From NCBI GenBank assembly GCA_012274445.1, contig JAAROD010000015.1, positions 372,001 through 436,000 on the forward strand: DNA of 64,000 bases, read 5' to 3'. This stretch comes from Sclerotiophoma versabilis (lineage: Eukaryota; Ascomycota; Dothideomycetes; Pleosporales; Didymellaceae). Shown one piece after another: positions 1 through 11,477 of this stretch. Numbering within the stretch: the first letter of the stretch is position 1; each line of letters begins with the position of its first letter. The position numbers and the translations under genes are program-made. The notes under the pieces are model-generated. The model made no database searches and was not told the origin of the DNA. It worked only from the letters and a program-made list of their open reading frames with translations.

Positions 1-3000
1 TGCTGTCCAGCGCCTCGGGATCCCAGAACCACAACACGCTATCACCGTACACGTCGAGTAGATCCTGTGCGAAGAGCGCAGGCAGCGGGGTAGTAGCGGG
101 CTGGAAGCGTGTGGCGTGCTGCATCTCAAGGTTCTTGAAGTGTTGGTTCGAGCTGCCTGCCTTTCGCTTCTTGGCTGCCTGGGCCGTGTATTTGGACGAG
201 ATGGCGATGCTGATGTCGTACTCGGCTGTGCTTGGTGTGAACAAGCTCTCCGGCGAGAGTGCGGGTTTGCTGTCGTCTGTGGTGCTGTTGATGTGCGATA
301 GCAAACGGTCTTCGTCGGCGCGCACAGCCGTGGAGGCCGCTTTGGCCAGCGCAGTCAGGCGCGCAGCGACCACTTTCTCCGGGCGCGCTTTGTCCGTCCA
401 TGTCGTCCCTTCTTCGTCGAGGTTCGTTGCTGCAAACAAGACGACACGGTTCATCGCTGGATCGATCCGTCGCCATGCCTCGAAGCGAGTCTGCAGCCGC
501 TCGAGATCGCTCGCCTTCATGCCCTTCTGCTGGCTTGCATCTTCCAGATCCGCCGGGTTGGCGGAGAATGTGGAGCTGAAGTCCACAACAAGCGGCTCAT
601 GGCGCCAGTCCCAACGCCCCAGCCAGGCGAGCGTGCGCAAGAAGCCAGTGGTTGATGTGGAGGGGACGGTCCAGGGGTAGGGTTGGAGGAAGGTGCGGAT
701 GACGAGCAGTTCGATGAGTTCGGGGGAGAAGTGAGGTGTAAGGAGGTGTGAGGCGAACCAGCGTTTGGTCAGACGGATCGAGGGCGAGAGAGCAGGGAAG
801 CGGGTGCATAGAGTTTGAAGGACTTGCGAGTGTAGTGGCGATTGCACGAATTCGCGCTTGTACAGGGCGAGAGATGCCGCTGCTGATTCGCGGGAGGGAC
901 TGTCGAGGGTCTTATCTTTGAGTTGGCGCTCGAACAGTGTGACCTCGCGGTCGTGGTAGATGCGGATGCGGAAGGTGAAGCCTGCAGCAGACGTGACGTC
1001 CAGGAAAGCTTGGTTCTGTGCTGGCTGCGAAGGGTTCTCTAGACCAACACGAGAGACATACTCGGACTCTGTGTCTGTCAGGAGGTCTGCGATGCGTAGC
1101 AAGAAAGCAATCTTGGTCCTTTGAATAGCGCACAGGTCGTCCGGCCAGCGTCCAGAGCCCTCAAACTGGAGAACAACTGATGCGGGCGGGTGTCCAGCGG
1201 TTGGTGGCTCTACGGACGCATAGCGCAGCTGTGCATCTGCAGCCCTGATTGAGCGAAGTTGCAGTGGCAAATCCTCAAGAGCGCGGATGTCCTTCTCCAT
1301 CGTGGCGAAAGCGTTCATGATTGGCAAGAAAGGCGCCACACCTGATGCACCCTGGATTCGTCCGGCGCTGATGAGATGAGCGAAAGTATCGCCAGTAAAG
1401 GCGAGCTCGTCTGCTGACTGCACAATCTTGTGGTGCTGGAGGATGTAGCGCACAATCTGTTCAATGACAGAAGATGATGCATCCTTGAGAGACCAGACAA
1501 CACTCTCCGTGATGCTTCCATCCTTGAAACGTCTGAGCTCCGACTTTTGACCCCAAAACTTGCGGAAATCTGCTGCCTCTTGCTTGTTCTCTGCCGATGG
1601 CCCATGATCGACTGTTCGATTGGCATTCGCTGGATCTGTTGCGAAGTTCACAAGGATGCTCTTGCGCTGCTTTTCGTGAGGTCGTCGTGTGGTGATTGAC
1701 CAGGAATCATCTCCTGGCATTGTGAAAGATATCGATGTGACTCTGTCAGTAAGTGCACGGGTTAGACTATCGTACACCTTCCGGCAGGCATCATGGAGAT
1801 GCTGATCGTACCCGTCACTCGCTGAGTCGAGACCGAGTGCTGATAGAGGGATCTCAAGGGTGGCATCGTACTTGAGCTTCAGAAGCTCTGTCTTCAGGAT
1901 GAAAGTAGAATCGAACTGGTCAAAGACAGTGTCGCTCAGCATGTCCACGGTCGCTTTCGCCTCCTGGCGAAGGCAGGCGTACGACCATTGTGTCATTTTG
2001 AATAGGATGTTCTGTCCTCGAGGACCATCAAAGAACACCGGTGTGGTGTCACCCTTGGGGATGGTAATGTTGTGCGCCTGCAGAACGACAGCCTTCTTGC
2101 TCAGGTCATGACGAGCAAGGAATTGGAGAGTGGCCTTGAACAACTGGTAGCTACTGTAACCTGGAGACAACGGCTGCGCACCAGTTGTTTGGTTTGGCTG
2201 CAACAAAAGAGCTACTAGAGCCGCCCATTCGAAGTTTCCAAAACCACCCTTCCGTAGCTGACTCCCAAAGCCGCGCTGCTTCAGCCAGATGCGCCCAAGA
2301 ATGCAGGCATCCTTGAAAGCATCGGCTTTTGTAGCTGTTGCATACAGCAACTTCAGATAAGCAGTGACATTCGCGTCTGACTGCAGGGTGCTGTTGTAGA
2401 ACGGCGTTGGTGGTAGAGTCTTAGCTGCAGTTTCCTCATCCTCGCCAGCCTTCGACCGTATTGCGTTCGAGTTCGGTAGCAGCTTGTTTGGCGCAAACGT
2501 GTTCTCCGGCAAGGCAGGAACAATGTTGATCCTGGCCTTTGAGCTGGAGAAGTCGTCCGCGTCGCCGTTTCCACTTGGCCGCACTACGATGATAGGCTGC
2601 AGCTGATTGCCATGCCTGGTCTCGAATGACAGCGCGAACTTGTTCTTCTTCGCACCCTTGATACCGGCAGCCAGGCAAGCCAAGTAGTATGCGCGCTTGT
2701 AGAAGTAGCGGTGGTTGAGGTAGTCCTTGTCTTGAAACAGGGACTTCGGCATGGTCACCACGAGATCGATTGCAAGGCCATCATCTGACTTTGTCGCGGT
2801 CTTGAGAGGGTAGCTGCCGGTCGCGTTGATGCTTGACGGTCGCTCATACTGCAATTTGTACTTTGCATCTTTTGGGGGGCGAGGGCTAGGAAACGGGATC
2901 GCAATGCCGGCAGATTTCAAAGCTTTCTCGGCGTCTGGAATCTACAGGAAATCAGTAAAGTGTGGTCAGAGCGAGTTAGAGAACGTACCGGCAGAGCGTC

Positions 3001-3444
3001 TCGGCTTGGAATTGATTCGATGATTTCCTTCAACGTGCGCATGGCATTCTCCGCTGGTGCTTCCTTCTTGCCATATTTTGGCTTGACTTGCTCCAACAGC
3101 TCGTCAACCTGGAGCTTGAACATGTTCGACTTGAACGACTCGGAAGTATAGGCGCCATCCTGGAGGGTCGCCGCAGGCCTCTTCGGTGCTCTCTGCGCAG
3201 GTGTGGCCGATGCAGCTGGAGCAGACTGTTTATGCTTCTGCGCGAGGCTCTCTTCTGCATCTTCGTCGTCGCTCACGTCTTCACCGCCGGCTGGCCCCTC
3301 CATTGAAACATCGCTGTCTTCGCCATTTGCCTCCTCTTCAACGTCAAATCCTGCGCTGCTGGTCTCTTCATTCTCAGCAAAGCTTCCCTCGCTTTCGTCC
3401 TCGGACTGCTCCAGCTTTCTGCGTTTCGATGCGGGCGGCGCCAT
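1..3444 (-). CDS. UTP22: Utp22/Nrap, SSU processome U3 snoRNP protein (partial, C-terminus off the left edge)
   Basis: Two exons on the minus strand, 3444-2989 and 2941-1, joined over a 47-nt intron (2942-2988, donor GTACGT, acceptor CTGTAG). The second exon is open to the window edge, so at least 1132 residues are encoded and the stop lies outside. The N-terminus is acidic and Ser-rich (MAPPASKRRKLEQSEDE). It is followed by the conserved stretch SFKSNMFKLQVDELLEQVKP, then a long Nrap body containing GRIWLKQRGFG, FKDGSITESVVWS and RLTKRWFASHLL. The family (yeast Utp22, human NOL6) has degenerate nucleotidyltransferase/PAP-OAS1-like folds and acts in the nucleolar 90S pre-ribosome with Rrp7 for 18S rRNA maturation. 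It is divergent from the methyltransferase gene at 3867. Family identification is strong. The missing C-terminus cannot be judged. Confidence 0.95.
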
Positions 3445-3866
3445 TGTCGTGTTCGTGCGGTGCCTGCGGACTTGGGTCGCGGAAATTTGCGCGAACTTTT
3501 TGGTAGACTGGCAGGGATGGCTGCTCTTTCCTTATCGATTAGCTTCCCCGGATTTAGCACCAGGTGACGTTTCTGAAGCTTGTCCCCCATGCACCCCTCA
3601 TTATTCAGCTCGTGGTTGACGTTATAAGAGGCCTGTGACAGCCAATGTCATCTTTATTCCTATCTCTCCTGCTCTGTGTCTTTGTGTAGCATCTGCATAC
3701 AGTCAACATCTCGTAGGCTCGCAACGGAGCTATCACCTGAACCCTGTCCTGCATCACCGGAACACGCTCCTGCAAGCTGTCTACCCTAGCTTTCCTCACT
3801 CGCCGACCACTCGGTCCCTGTCTGGCTCACAAGCTTCATCACCTACACCGTCCCAAGTCCTCCACC
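3445..3866. promoter_or_regulatory. Divergent intergenic region between UTP22 and the PIMT gene
   Basis: The 422 bp between two opposite start codons must hold both promoters and 5' leaders. I see no clear TATA box. Pyrimidine-rich runs occur before the start at 3867, as is common in fungal leaders. The short ORFs here do not resemble a protein. Confidence 0.5.
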
Positions 3867-4608
3867 ATGGCTTGGAGATCGTCGGGCTCCTCAAACCAGT
3901 CTCTCATCGACAATCTGGAGAAGAACGGGCTGATCGAGACAAAACGCGTCAGAGACGCCATGCTGCAGGTACTCCCCACGACGATACTCGTATCGCGTCA
4001 GGGAGGATATCATGTCTGCGACAGGGCTAACACCGCATAAGGTCGACCGCGCACACTATGCCCCGAGGAACCCCTACGACGACAGGCCGCAGCCCATAGG
4101 CCACCAAGCTACCATCTCCGCACCGCACATGCACGCAAACGCATGCGAGTCTTTGCTCGAATATCTACAACCCGGCGCTAAAGTCCTCGATGTAGGCTCA
4201 GGGTCTGGATATCTCACAGCCGTGCTAGCGAACCTCGTTGGGCCGAGTGGAAAGGTCGTGGGCATCGACCATATCCAGCCCCTTGTCGACATGGCCAACG
4301 CCAACATGGCCAAGTCAGAAGAGGGAAAGAAGATGCTCGAGTCCGGCCAGGTCAAGTTTGTCACCGGCGACGGCAGAAAGGGTTGGAAAGAAGACGCGCC
4401 GTACGATGCCATACACGTCGGGGCTGCTGCGGCAGAGCATCATGAAGAGCTGACAGTGCAACTGAAGGCACCTGGCCGGCTATTTGTACCAGTTTCCGAT
4501 GGCTGGAATCAGCATATATGGATCATCAACAAGAAGGAGGATGGCAGCGTTGACCAGACAAGGCTATACGGCGTGCAGTACGTGCCGCTGACTGACGCGC
4601 CGAAATAG
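3867..4608 (+). CDS. Protein-L-isoaspartate O-methyltransferase (PIMT/PCMT)
   Basis: Exons 3867-3968 and 4042-4608 are joined over a 73-nt intron (3969-4041, branch GCTAAC, acceptor ATAAG), giving 222 residues, close to the usual ~226. The spliced N-terminus reads MAWRSSGSSNQ and the junction restores AMLQVDRAHYAP, typical of the family. SAM-binding motif I is VLDVGSGSGYLTAVLA. HVGAAAAEHHEEL and GRLFVPVSDG follow in the expected order. The enzyme methylates L-isoaspartyl residues in aged proteins using SAM, as a cytosolic protein-repair step. An in-frame ATG at 4012 lies inside the intron and would drop the conserved N-terminal helix, so the upstream start is preferred. Confidence 0.95.
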
Positions 4609-5085
4609 AACGCAAGGAAGGCTAGTGTGGATGTCGTGGCGCAGCGGACTGTGGATTCGCGATACCTTCAACAGTACATATCATTGAGCATTCAACCTGA
4701 TTGATGACTTTACAAAAAACATACAGCCGATACCTAGATAGCAAGCTCAACACCATACCTTCCAAAACGAACCCTACAAGACATCATAAGCGCACATAGA
4801 CCTCACATCTCCAGTTCATCGCAAGATCTTCAGAAGCCTTATCAATACGAGGATTGCGTCCCAGATAAAAGGCTATTTGGGTATTGAGCTAGAGTATGCG
4901 CCGCTATGCTATGCTATGCTATGCTATGCTATGCTATGCTATGCTATGTTATGCCAATTAAATAATATCTTCCAGGAACCTAACGTCCAATCATGAACGG
5001 CGTGATCATCAAAACGTAGACCAACTATGCAGCTTGAAAATCACGCTCATAGCCCGCACAAAACGCTTGATTGAAAAATACAGGC
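4609..5085. other. Convergent 3'-3' interval between PIMT and EXO1
   Basis: The 477 bp between two stop codons should carry both 3' UTRs. Its only notable content is the ATGCT microsatellite listed separately. No credible ORF or RNA gene was seen. Confidence 0.6.
4904..4950. repeat. (ATGCT)n microsatellite, about 8 perfect units
   Basis: Eight perfect ATGCT pentamers run from 4906 to 4945, followed by one variant unit, ATGTT. It lies between the convergent 3' ends of PIMT and EXO1. Confidence 0.95.
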
Positions 5086-7338
5086 CTAGCCGGTAAAGGC
5101 AAACCTATGGAGGTTGAACATCGGTTTGCGTGGTGAACATACGCTTTCACCATCGCTATCGTGTACAATAAGATCTTCACTCCCTTTCAGCGAAGATCGC
5201 CGCCTCTTAGCTGGCGTGACTGGCGGCGATGACGCGGGCACCACTACCTCAGAGTCAAGGGCTGCCCATGCCGAGTCTTCGATGTCAGGTTGATCGTCAG
5301 CAGGAGGCGGTGTGCCGGGCACAATGCTTTCTGCTTTGGTCTCATGTACGCTCGAGCTGAAAAGATCCAGTGGCAGAGCTGAAGGCATACGTGCATCGGT
5401 ATCGCGCTTTCGCAGTTTGCTTGTCGTTATGCTCATCGAGCTTGTGGAACTTGACTCGGGGCCTTTGTAAGTGAACTTAGTCCGCAGCTCCTTAATCTGT
5501 GACGAGAGTGCGGCACCGAAGACGCTCTCAGGTTCCGGACTCCCGAAGGATGTGGCAGGAGTGAGGACCCCGGCAGACTCCTGTGACTCAGCTGTAGACG
5601 TCCTTGTAGTGGTGGCTGACTGCGTGTCGCTCTGTGTGTCACTGAAAATCCTCAGCTTCTTCTTCGCCTGCGAAGCAGACTCTTCGAGGTCTGCCGCTTC
5701 TGCCATAGCCTCTCCTAACGAATCGTCAGAGTATAACTCGAATCCGCCCTCCGTCTTTCGCCTGTGGTTCCTAATTGGGCGAATCGAGGGGCTTGGCTCA
5801 GGCACGGTCGACGCGAAGAACTGGCTTCGTACAATGCCCTCTCCACCTGCGGCAAGAGTACTGAGCACGGAGTCGGAACATAGCCTTTGCCTCTTCGATG
5901 GATGCGGAGCTGACCGTCTGCGTGCTGTGGAATCGGATAGGATTCGTCTTGCTGGCTGGGGGGCCGTGCTCGGAAAAGATGACCGTTGTGACGATTGTGA
6001 TGCTGGTGCTGACACTGCTATCCAGCCATCGTTGTTCCTTTGCTGCTCCAACAAGACTTGCTGACTTGGTGACGGTGTGAAGATATTTGGATCGAGCTCG
6101 GCCAACGGTGTACGCTTCGGCTTGAAAAAAGAATCGATCGACTTGTTGTCCTTCAGATCCGGTGTTTGCCCGTTGTTCGATGTCCTTCGAGATGCTCCAA
6201 AGGCTTTGTTCCTTGGAGTCGACTTGCTAACAACAGAGAAAGGCAGCTTGGTACGTGGGTACAGATCGCCCTTTGCTACACCTGCTGCAAGGTGTGCTGC
6301 TACTTCTTCGCCCAGGTAGGGCATATCGGCAATATCGATACCATCGGGGAGAGGTGTCAAGTTGACTAGACGGTTCTCGATCGGACAGAATACCCACTGG
6401 TACAAGAACGTCTTCTCCGCCTGATCAAAGTCCGTCATGAAGCCGGCAGGCACCTTCAGTTTGCCATCGAACTGCGCAGCCTTGACCAAACGGTCCACAG
6501 TCTTGTGCTTTCGAAGCATGCGATGAGCGGTCCTCAAGCCTAAACCCCCAATGCCAGGCAAGTAGTCGCACCCACTCAAAATAGCCATCCGTCTGAAGTC
6601 CGCGTCCGACCAGCCCACTAGACTGATCTCTCTGCAGGCAGTGAAGTGGTTGCGATTGACCTCGACGCAATCTCCGTACTTGTCAAGCTTTGTTATCAGA
6701 CATTTGGCGCCAAAGACCAGGAGATCTGAGTCTTCGGACAGAATGCCATCGATGATGCCCTTACGCTCCAGGTAGACCATTTGCGAGTCTGCTTCGTATG
6801 GCGCAACAACGTATTGGACACTGCTAGCCTTGAGCTCCTCAATGAACGCCCGGGCCATCTCTGGTGTAACATCGACAGCCTTCTGCAACTCCAATTGCGC
6901 CTGTGACGTCTTGCCAACCTTGAGTAGCTCTAGCCCTAACCGCCTGCCCTCCTTTCTCCTCTCTCTTCTGTCTTTCTCGGTCCCGGCTTTGCTGGGCAGG
7001 TTGTCTCCATCGAAGATGAGGTATGGTGTGATGCCAAAATGGATAAGCATGCGGACGCGGCTCATGCAAAAGTCAATGTATCTGAACGAGGGTGAGCCAA
7101 TCGTCGTGTTGCAGGTTTATGCAGACATACTTGGTAGTCGGCTTATCCAGGGCCAGATCGATGGCACAAGCAGCCGTCCCTCGGTGCAGCCAGCCATAGG
7201 CATCTACGCCAATGGTTTGGCCGGCGAACTTCTTGAGACTGCATGGCTTGTGGATGGACTTAAGCAGCGGCAAAAGCCCTGCGGCAAATCAGCTTGTGCA
7301 CGGAGGTACCTGATGGTGCGCATACCGGAGATACCCAT
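5086..7338 (-). CDS. EXO1: Exonuclease 1, 5'-3' exonuclease/flap endonuclease (Rad2/XPG family)
   Basis: Three minus-strand exons: 7338-7326 (13 nt), 7278-7131 and 7081-5086, giving 718 residues (yeast Exo1 has 702). The introns are 47 nt (7279-7325) and 49 nt (7082-7130). The 13-nt first exon restores the canonical start MGISGLLPLLKSI. The second junction gives PTTKYIDFCMSRVRMLIHFG. The XPG-N region contains GVDAYGWLHRG and IFDGD. The XPG-I region contains VAPYEADSQMVYLERKG and SEDSDLLVFG. The helix-hairpin-helix is GCDYLPGIGGLGLRTAH. The metal-binding Asp and Glu residues are present. The C-terminal half is Ser/Pro-rich and poorly conserved, as in the family. Exo1 resects DNA in mismatch repair and recombination in the nucleus. 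It is divergent from TMA16. Confidence 0.96.
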
Positions 7339-7689
7339 CTTTGATGGTTTGCCCCTCACGCGTCAAGCCCAAACAGAGGCTTTCCAGGTCGCTGCTATGA
7401 CGACATTGGGTATCTGAGGTTCGTTTGCGACGTGATGAAGAGCGCCCTGGGTTAGTGAAGAAGACCGACGTCGGTGAGGGCAGCCTTACGGCCTGTGACA
7501 AGCAGACGTTCTCGATAGTGTGGAGCATTCATCGCGTCGTAAAAGGGCTCCACATGCGCGCGCCTGCGCTAGGGAAGGGTTCAGTTAGCGCCCGTCCTCA
7601 AGCGCCTTCCTTAACCCCGATCCGCCGAGGATTTTCGAAAAAGTTCAGGCAAGAGCAGGTGACAACATCAACACGAAAATCCAGTCAAC
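7339..7689. promoter_or_regulatory. Divergent promoter region between EXO1 and TMA16
   Basis: The 351 bp between opposite start codons holds both promoters. No unambiguous TATA or operator-like repeat was seen. Confidence 0.45.
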
Positions 7690-8282
7690 ATGGTCAGCGA
7701 TCGATTCAGTAAAGTGCAGAAGGCTATCGCCAAAAAGAAGGGCAAGAACCCCAACTTGCATGAGGGCAGCCGAGACACAAAGCGAATGCAGCGCGCAAGT
7801 GCTCGAGACGACAAGCTCAATCGCCTCACAAAGCTGAGAGAAAAAGAAAACAGACACTACTGTACGTGCGAACAAGGGATTGACTAGCTGTATTCCGCTG
7901 ACACTGACCTACAGTAAACAGAGTGAAGTCTTTCCAATCATACACAGCGGAGCACACCTCGCCCCTCAGCATTCAGGAACTCCAGGCCATGATCGAGGAC
8001 TATCTAGGCCGTGATGATGAGGAGCTCGCCAAGCTGAAGGCAGAACGCCGTACAGGAAGACCCCCAAGCACCCGCCAAACACTCTTGGAGCAAGCTAGGG
8101 CGACCGAACAGGACGAGTACGCCTCCGGGTTTTGGATTCCAGACCTTGAGGATGAGGCCGTTCTGCAGAAGTTGAAGCAGTGGGACGGCAAATGGGCCAG
8201 TCTCGCTACGCTGAAATTTGCGAGAATTTCGAAAGAGGGACACAAGAAGGTGTCCAGTTTCCCACCTAAGGGTATGTCGTGA
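7690..8282 (+). CDS. TMA16: Tma16-like translation machinery-associated protein
   Basis: Exons 7690-7861 and 7915-8282 join over a 53-nt intron (7862-7914), giving 179 residues, the usual Tma16 length. The N-terminus MVSDRFSKVQKAIAKKKG is basic. It is followed by LHEGSRDTKRMQRASARDDK and, across the junction, RHYLNRVKSFQ. The central part has acidic and basic helices. The Tma16 signature near the C-terminus includes SGFWIPDLEDEAVLQKLKQW. Family members bind pre-60S ribosomes late in nucleolar/nuclear assembly. The last codons are uncertain: a GTATGT at 8272 with an acceptor at 8312 could splice out 41 nt and give a slightly different tail. That intron would be unusually short, so the simple stop at 8280-8282 is preferred. 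Confidence 0.9.
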
Positions 8283-9104
8283 GCGTTGAGCGAGCATGCG
8301 CTTCTGCTACAGACAGCGCAATGACGACCGGCCGGTGTTAGTTCTGCGGTGGCCGTTCCGTACAGAAGTCAAGTGGCTTCAATAACTATTTTGGTCGAAA
8401 TTATACCGCACCAGCTGCTCAAGAGGAGGAGTGTTACAACGCTCGCTGTCTGCTCTAAACGGAGAGTGTTGTCAGATTGGCACATTTGGTTCGCTATATA
8501 CGCGTAGCGTAATCCATAGCGAACCAGTATATCGGTGTGCAATCAGCAGTCAGGATGCTCATGCGTCAGGCCGAAAGAACAAGGATATTAGTCGATTACT
8601 GGGAGCCATGCTTTGGAAACAACAAAAGGAACACACCAAATTTGCACTAGAAACTATCGTTGAACGCACAGATGTCAGATCTGCCAACAATGAAAGTTAA
8701 TTTCAAGCAGTGTACACTGCTCTCTTTGCATGTGCTGACAGTCACCAATAGGAAAGCAGCTATTGTTGAACAACCCGCTATGAAGCAGCACTGCATCCTC
8801 ATGAGCCACTCCGTGCGCAAATCATGGAAGACATCAAGTGGAGAGGGTGCATGCAGAGAAACTCGCTGACCAATGAATGGTTGCCGATCATCTCCGACAT
8901 GCATCAACAGCGCATTGTACTTGCGTCGATCAAGATCGCTAGCAGATGCCAAAAGAGGCAGCGTCGTGGAACATGATAGCTTGCGATTGCAGGCTTGAGG
9001 GACCTCGCTTGGGCCCTTCTGAACTACAACATTCCTGTAAACGCCGGCAAGCCTACCCAATCCTTCCCTCCACCTTTCATACTCAGCTAGCTGTCACTCA
9101 AACA
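8283..9104. other. Intergenic region upstream of the peroxidase gene
   Basis: The 822 bp hold the TMA16 3' end and the peroxidase promoter. Overlapping short ORFs occur on both strands (a 137-codon frame at 8647-9060 on minus, a 69-codon frame on plus). None has family features or credible splice structure. Otherwise I see nothing in it. Confidence 0.5.
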
Positions 9105-10040
9105 ATGGGCATTGTACAGAAGCTCACCAAACCATTCATTGACCTGTCCGTCATGAGCTGGGACTTTGGCCTCTTCCTAGCAAACCTTATCCTTCCAGCC
9201 CATCCTCCCAACACAGTCATCGCCACGGGTCTGCCAGGCCACGCAGGCAAATGGCCCGAATATGTACCACCGCGCGAGGGTGATTCTCGGTCAGCGTGCC
9301 CAATGCTGAATGCAATGTGCGCCTTAGATCATGCTTGAATGGCAACTGTAATCTGACTACCTTCAGGGCGAACCATGGTATACTTCCACACGACGGCAAG
9401 AACATTACTTTCCGCGACTTGAATACCACCGTTCGGCAAACCTTCAACTTCGCGCCGTCTTTCTGTTTCTTCGTACCTAAGTTCTCTGCTGATTTCCTTG
9501 GTCGCTCGTACTGGTCTGACACGTTCGATCTCGAAGAGCTGAGCAAGCATAACGCTATCGAGCACGATGCGAGTCTGACGAGACGAGATGTGGCGCAGGT
9601 ACCTGACCAGGGAAAGCCGGATTTACCGCTTGTCGAGGAGTTACTGGGTATTGCGACTGGGAAGGGGGAGCATGGAGAGACAATACTGACAAAAGACGAT
9701 CTGAGTAAGCAGTTGGCGAGGAGAAGGAGTGAAGCGCGGGCGGAGAACCCCAACTACTCAGAAAGTCTGTTTCACAACATGTTTGGGAGCGCAAAGTAAG
9801 CATGCTGCAGGACCATTAGAGCGACTGGAACAGGTGCTGACATCAAACGGCAGCTCCTCTACGATGCTCACAATCTTCGGTGGCCGTGTTGATGATCTCA
9901 GACCCATGCTTACTGAAGAGCGATTCTCAGAGAACTGGGAACCGCGTATTCGATCACGGTACGGACTCACCATGGCTGCTTTTAATGCTACCGTGTTGCC
10001 GGTCGAGCTGGGCGTCAAGAGGAAGCTCAAGGAGCAGTAA
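9105..10040 (+). CDS. Chloroperoxidase-like heme-thiolate peroxidase (peroxidase family 2/UPO type)
   Basis: Exons 9105-9316, 9367-9795 and 9854-10040 join over introns of 50 and 58 nt, giving 275 residues. The first junction restores ACPMLNAMANHGILPHDGK, the heme-binding signature. Cys65 is the expected proximal thiolate ligand; the usual Pro-Cys-Pro is Ala-Cys-Pro here. The acid-base motif Glu136-His137-Asp138 (AIEHDASLTRRD) is intact. The last exon carries the typical end LTEERFSENWEPRI. The family uses hydrogen peroxide to halogenate or oxygenate organic substrates. No clear cleavable signal peptide is seen. A hydrophobic stretch around residues 16-32 could be a membrane anchor, unlike secreted peroxygenases. 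The substrate is unknown. Confidence 0.92.
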
Positions 10041-10916
10041 AGCGAGCATTTTTCTTTCCGCTGTTCACTCCTCCGGGAAGAGAAGACGGAGAGTCAATTT
10101 CAAACTTCGTAAGTTGCGTTTTGGTCGAAGATCGCTCAGTCCCGTCCCAAACAGACTGGCTCTGCACCCTGCCATCTACAAGCTGCGAGGATGTCAAGAC
10201 AGATGAGGCTTTTATTCGTTCTTCTGAGAAAGAAAAGAAAAGATGAAAAAAAGAAGAGTTGCCTACACAAAGATCTCGTTCCCCTTCTCACATCCATCTC
10301 CTGTTTCCTCATCTGCTACACATACATACAAGTCACTACGCCTCTCCCTTGTCCTGGCTCAACCAAATCAAAGTACTCTCGTTTTTTCACTAAACCAGTC
10401 ACCTTGGCAATAATTAACCAGGTACCCAATACTTTATCCAAGCCCAAGGAGTATATCGAGCTTTTGAAGAACGCAAAACAGAGCACATCGACCAAACCTC
10501 ACGGTCAAGGTTCTACTTCTCTTCGGAAGTGTGTACGCCCGGTAGCGCAGATCGTGGTGGGGCTTTGAAACAGAACTGCAGAGGGAGGGATGATGATGGA
10601 AGCTCCGGTGGCTGTTGTCGGTGGAGGAGTTTGAGATAAGCTGATTGGAATGATCTGAATTGCGAGTCAATCTGAAAGCTGCTATTTGATCAACGCTCCG
10701 TGAAAGTATGCACAATACTTTGAAAGTTCAGAATTCAGTATTATTACATCACTTAGTGATGTGTTGGAGATTGAAAGCTTTAGTGCTCCATAGGATAGTG
10801 TTGTGTCAGGATGGCGCCTACTTAGGATACCACTTACAAGCCTGTCAAATAAGCAAGAGGACATATTCAGCCAGAGAAATGCTCGCTCGTAATTGTAGGT
10901 CCCTACATTCTTCCGC
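10041..10916. other. Convergent interval between the peroxidase and the CBM-like gene
   Basis: The 876 bp lie between two stop codons. An A/G-rich stretch around 10225-10260 is the only visible feature. The short ORFs (for example 125 codons at 10191) have no recognisable domain and I do not call them genes. Confidence 0.5.
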
Positions 10917-11477
10917 TCAGCAGCTCAAGACGCCAACATCGTCAACCCACACCTCCCACCCGTCCTCCCCAGCACTCTTACTCGTCACCACAACTGCAAT
11001 CGTGCTTCCCATTCCATTTCCCGTTGTGTTGACGACCTCCACCTTACCGCCGACTTTTCTCCACCCGTCCTCTCCGATATTCAGTTGACTAGCTCCACAG
11101 CTGACGCCATCCAAGAAGACCTCAACCCTGGTGACACCCTCATTCCTCTTGCCCGCGACCCACGCATAGCAATCCACAGTCTTGCCAATGGGCGCACCGA
11201 CTCCAGACTGCGACAGGGTAAGACTAGACTCGACAGTCGATGTAGCGCGTGCGTAGTAGTGGTGTGTGCCTCCATGCGTGAATGGGCTGGCGAACACGCC
11301 GCGGGTTGACCATGCAGACTCAACAATCGGGAGCCATGGGTCAATGGCACCGGACTCGAAAGATGGGTTGGTGAGGTAATTCGTGCACGTCCGCGGGCTG
11401 ATCTTGGGGCCTGTTGGGAGGGCGGCGGTGACTGACGGGAGGCAGCTGAAGACCCAGACAATGGCGATGGTGAGCAT
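10917..11477 (-). CDS. Small secreted protein with a CBM-like galactose-binding fold
   Basis: A single exon of 186 residues. The N-terminus is a classic signal peptide (MLTIAIVWVFSCLPSVTA, cleavage likely after residue 18). The mature part starts a beta-sandwich pattern with CTNYLTNPSFESGAIDPW, resembling carbohydrate-binding modules of the CBM4/9 or CBM6 type. It continues with a strand containing VDCYAWVAGKRNEGVTRVEV and ends in WEVWVDDVGVLSC. The Cys residues in the mature chain could form disulfides, including one at the extreme C-terminus. It has no catalytic domain and probably binds a glycan outside the cell. The fold is inferred from motif spacing. The ligand is unknown. Confidence 0.85.
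   Translation of the reverse strand: MLTIAIVWVFSCLPSVTAALPTGPKISPRTCTNYLTNPSFESGAIDPWLPIVESAWSTRGVFASPFTHGGTHHYYARATSTVESSLTLSQSGVGAPIGKTVDCYAWVAGKRNEGVTRVEVFLDGVSCGASQLNIGEDGWRKVGGKVEVVNTTGNGMGSTIAVVVTSKSAGEDGWEVWVDDVGVLSC

Noticed and set aside
4012..4041. ATG at 4012 as the PIMT start
   Set aside because: It lies in the intron read-through. Starting there loses the conserved N-terminal helix that the upstream exon supplies.
8647..9060. 137-codon minus ORF upstream of the peroxidase
   Set aside because: It overlaps a plus-strand ORF and has no domain or splice support.
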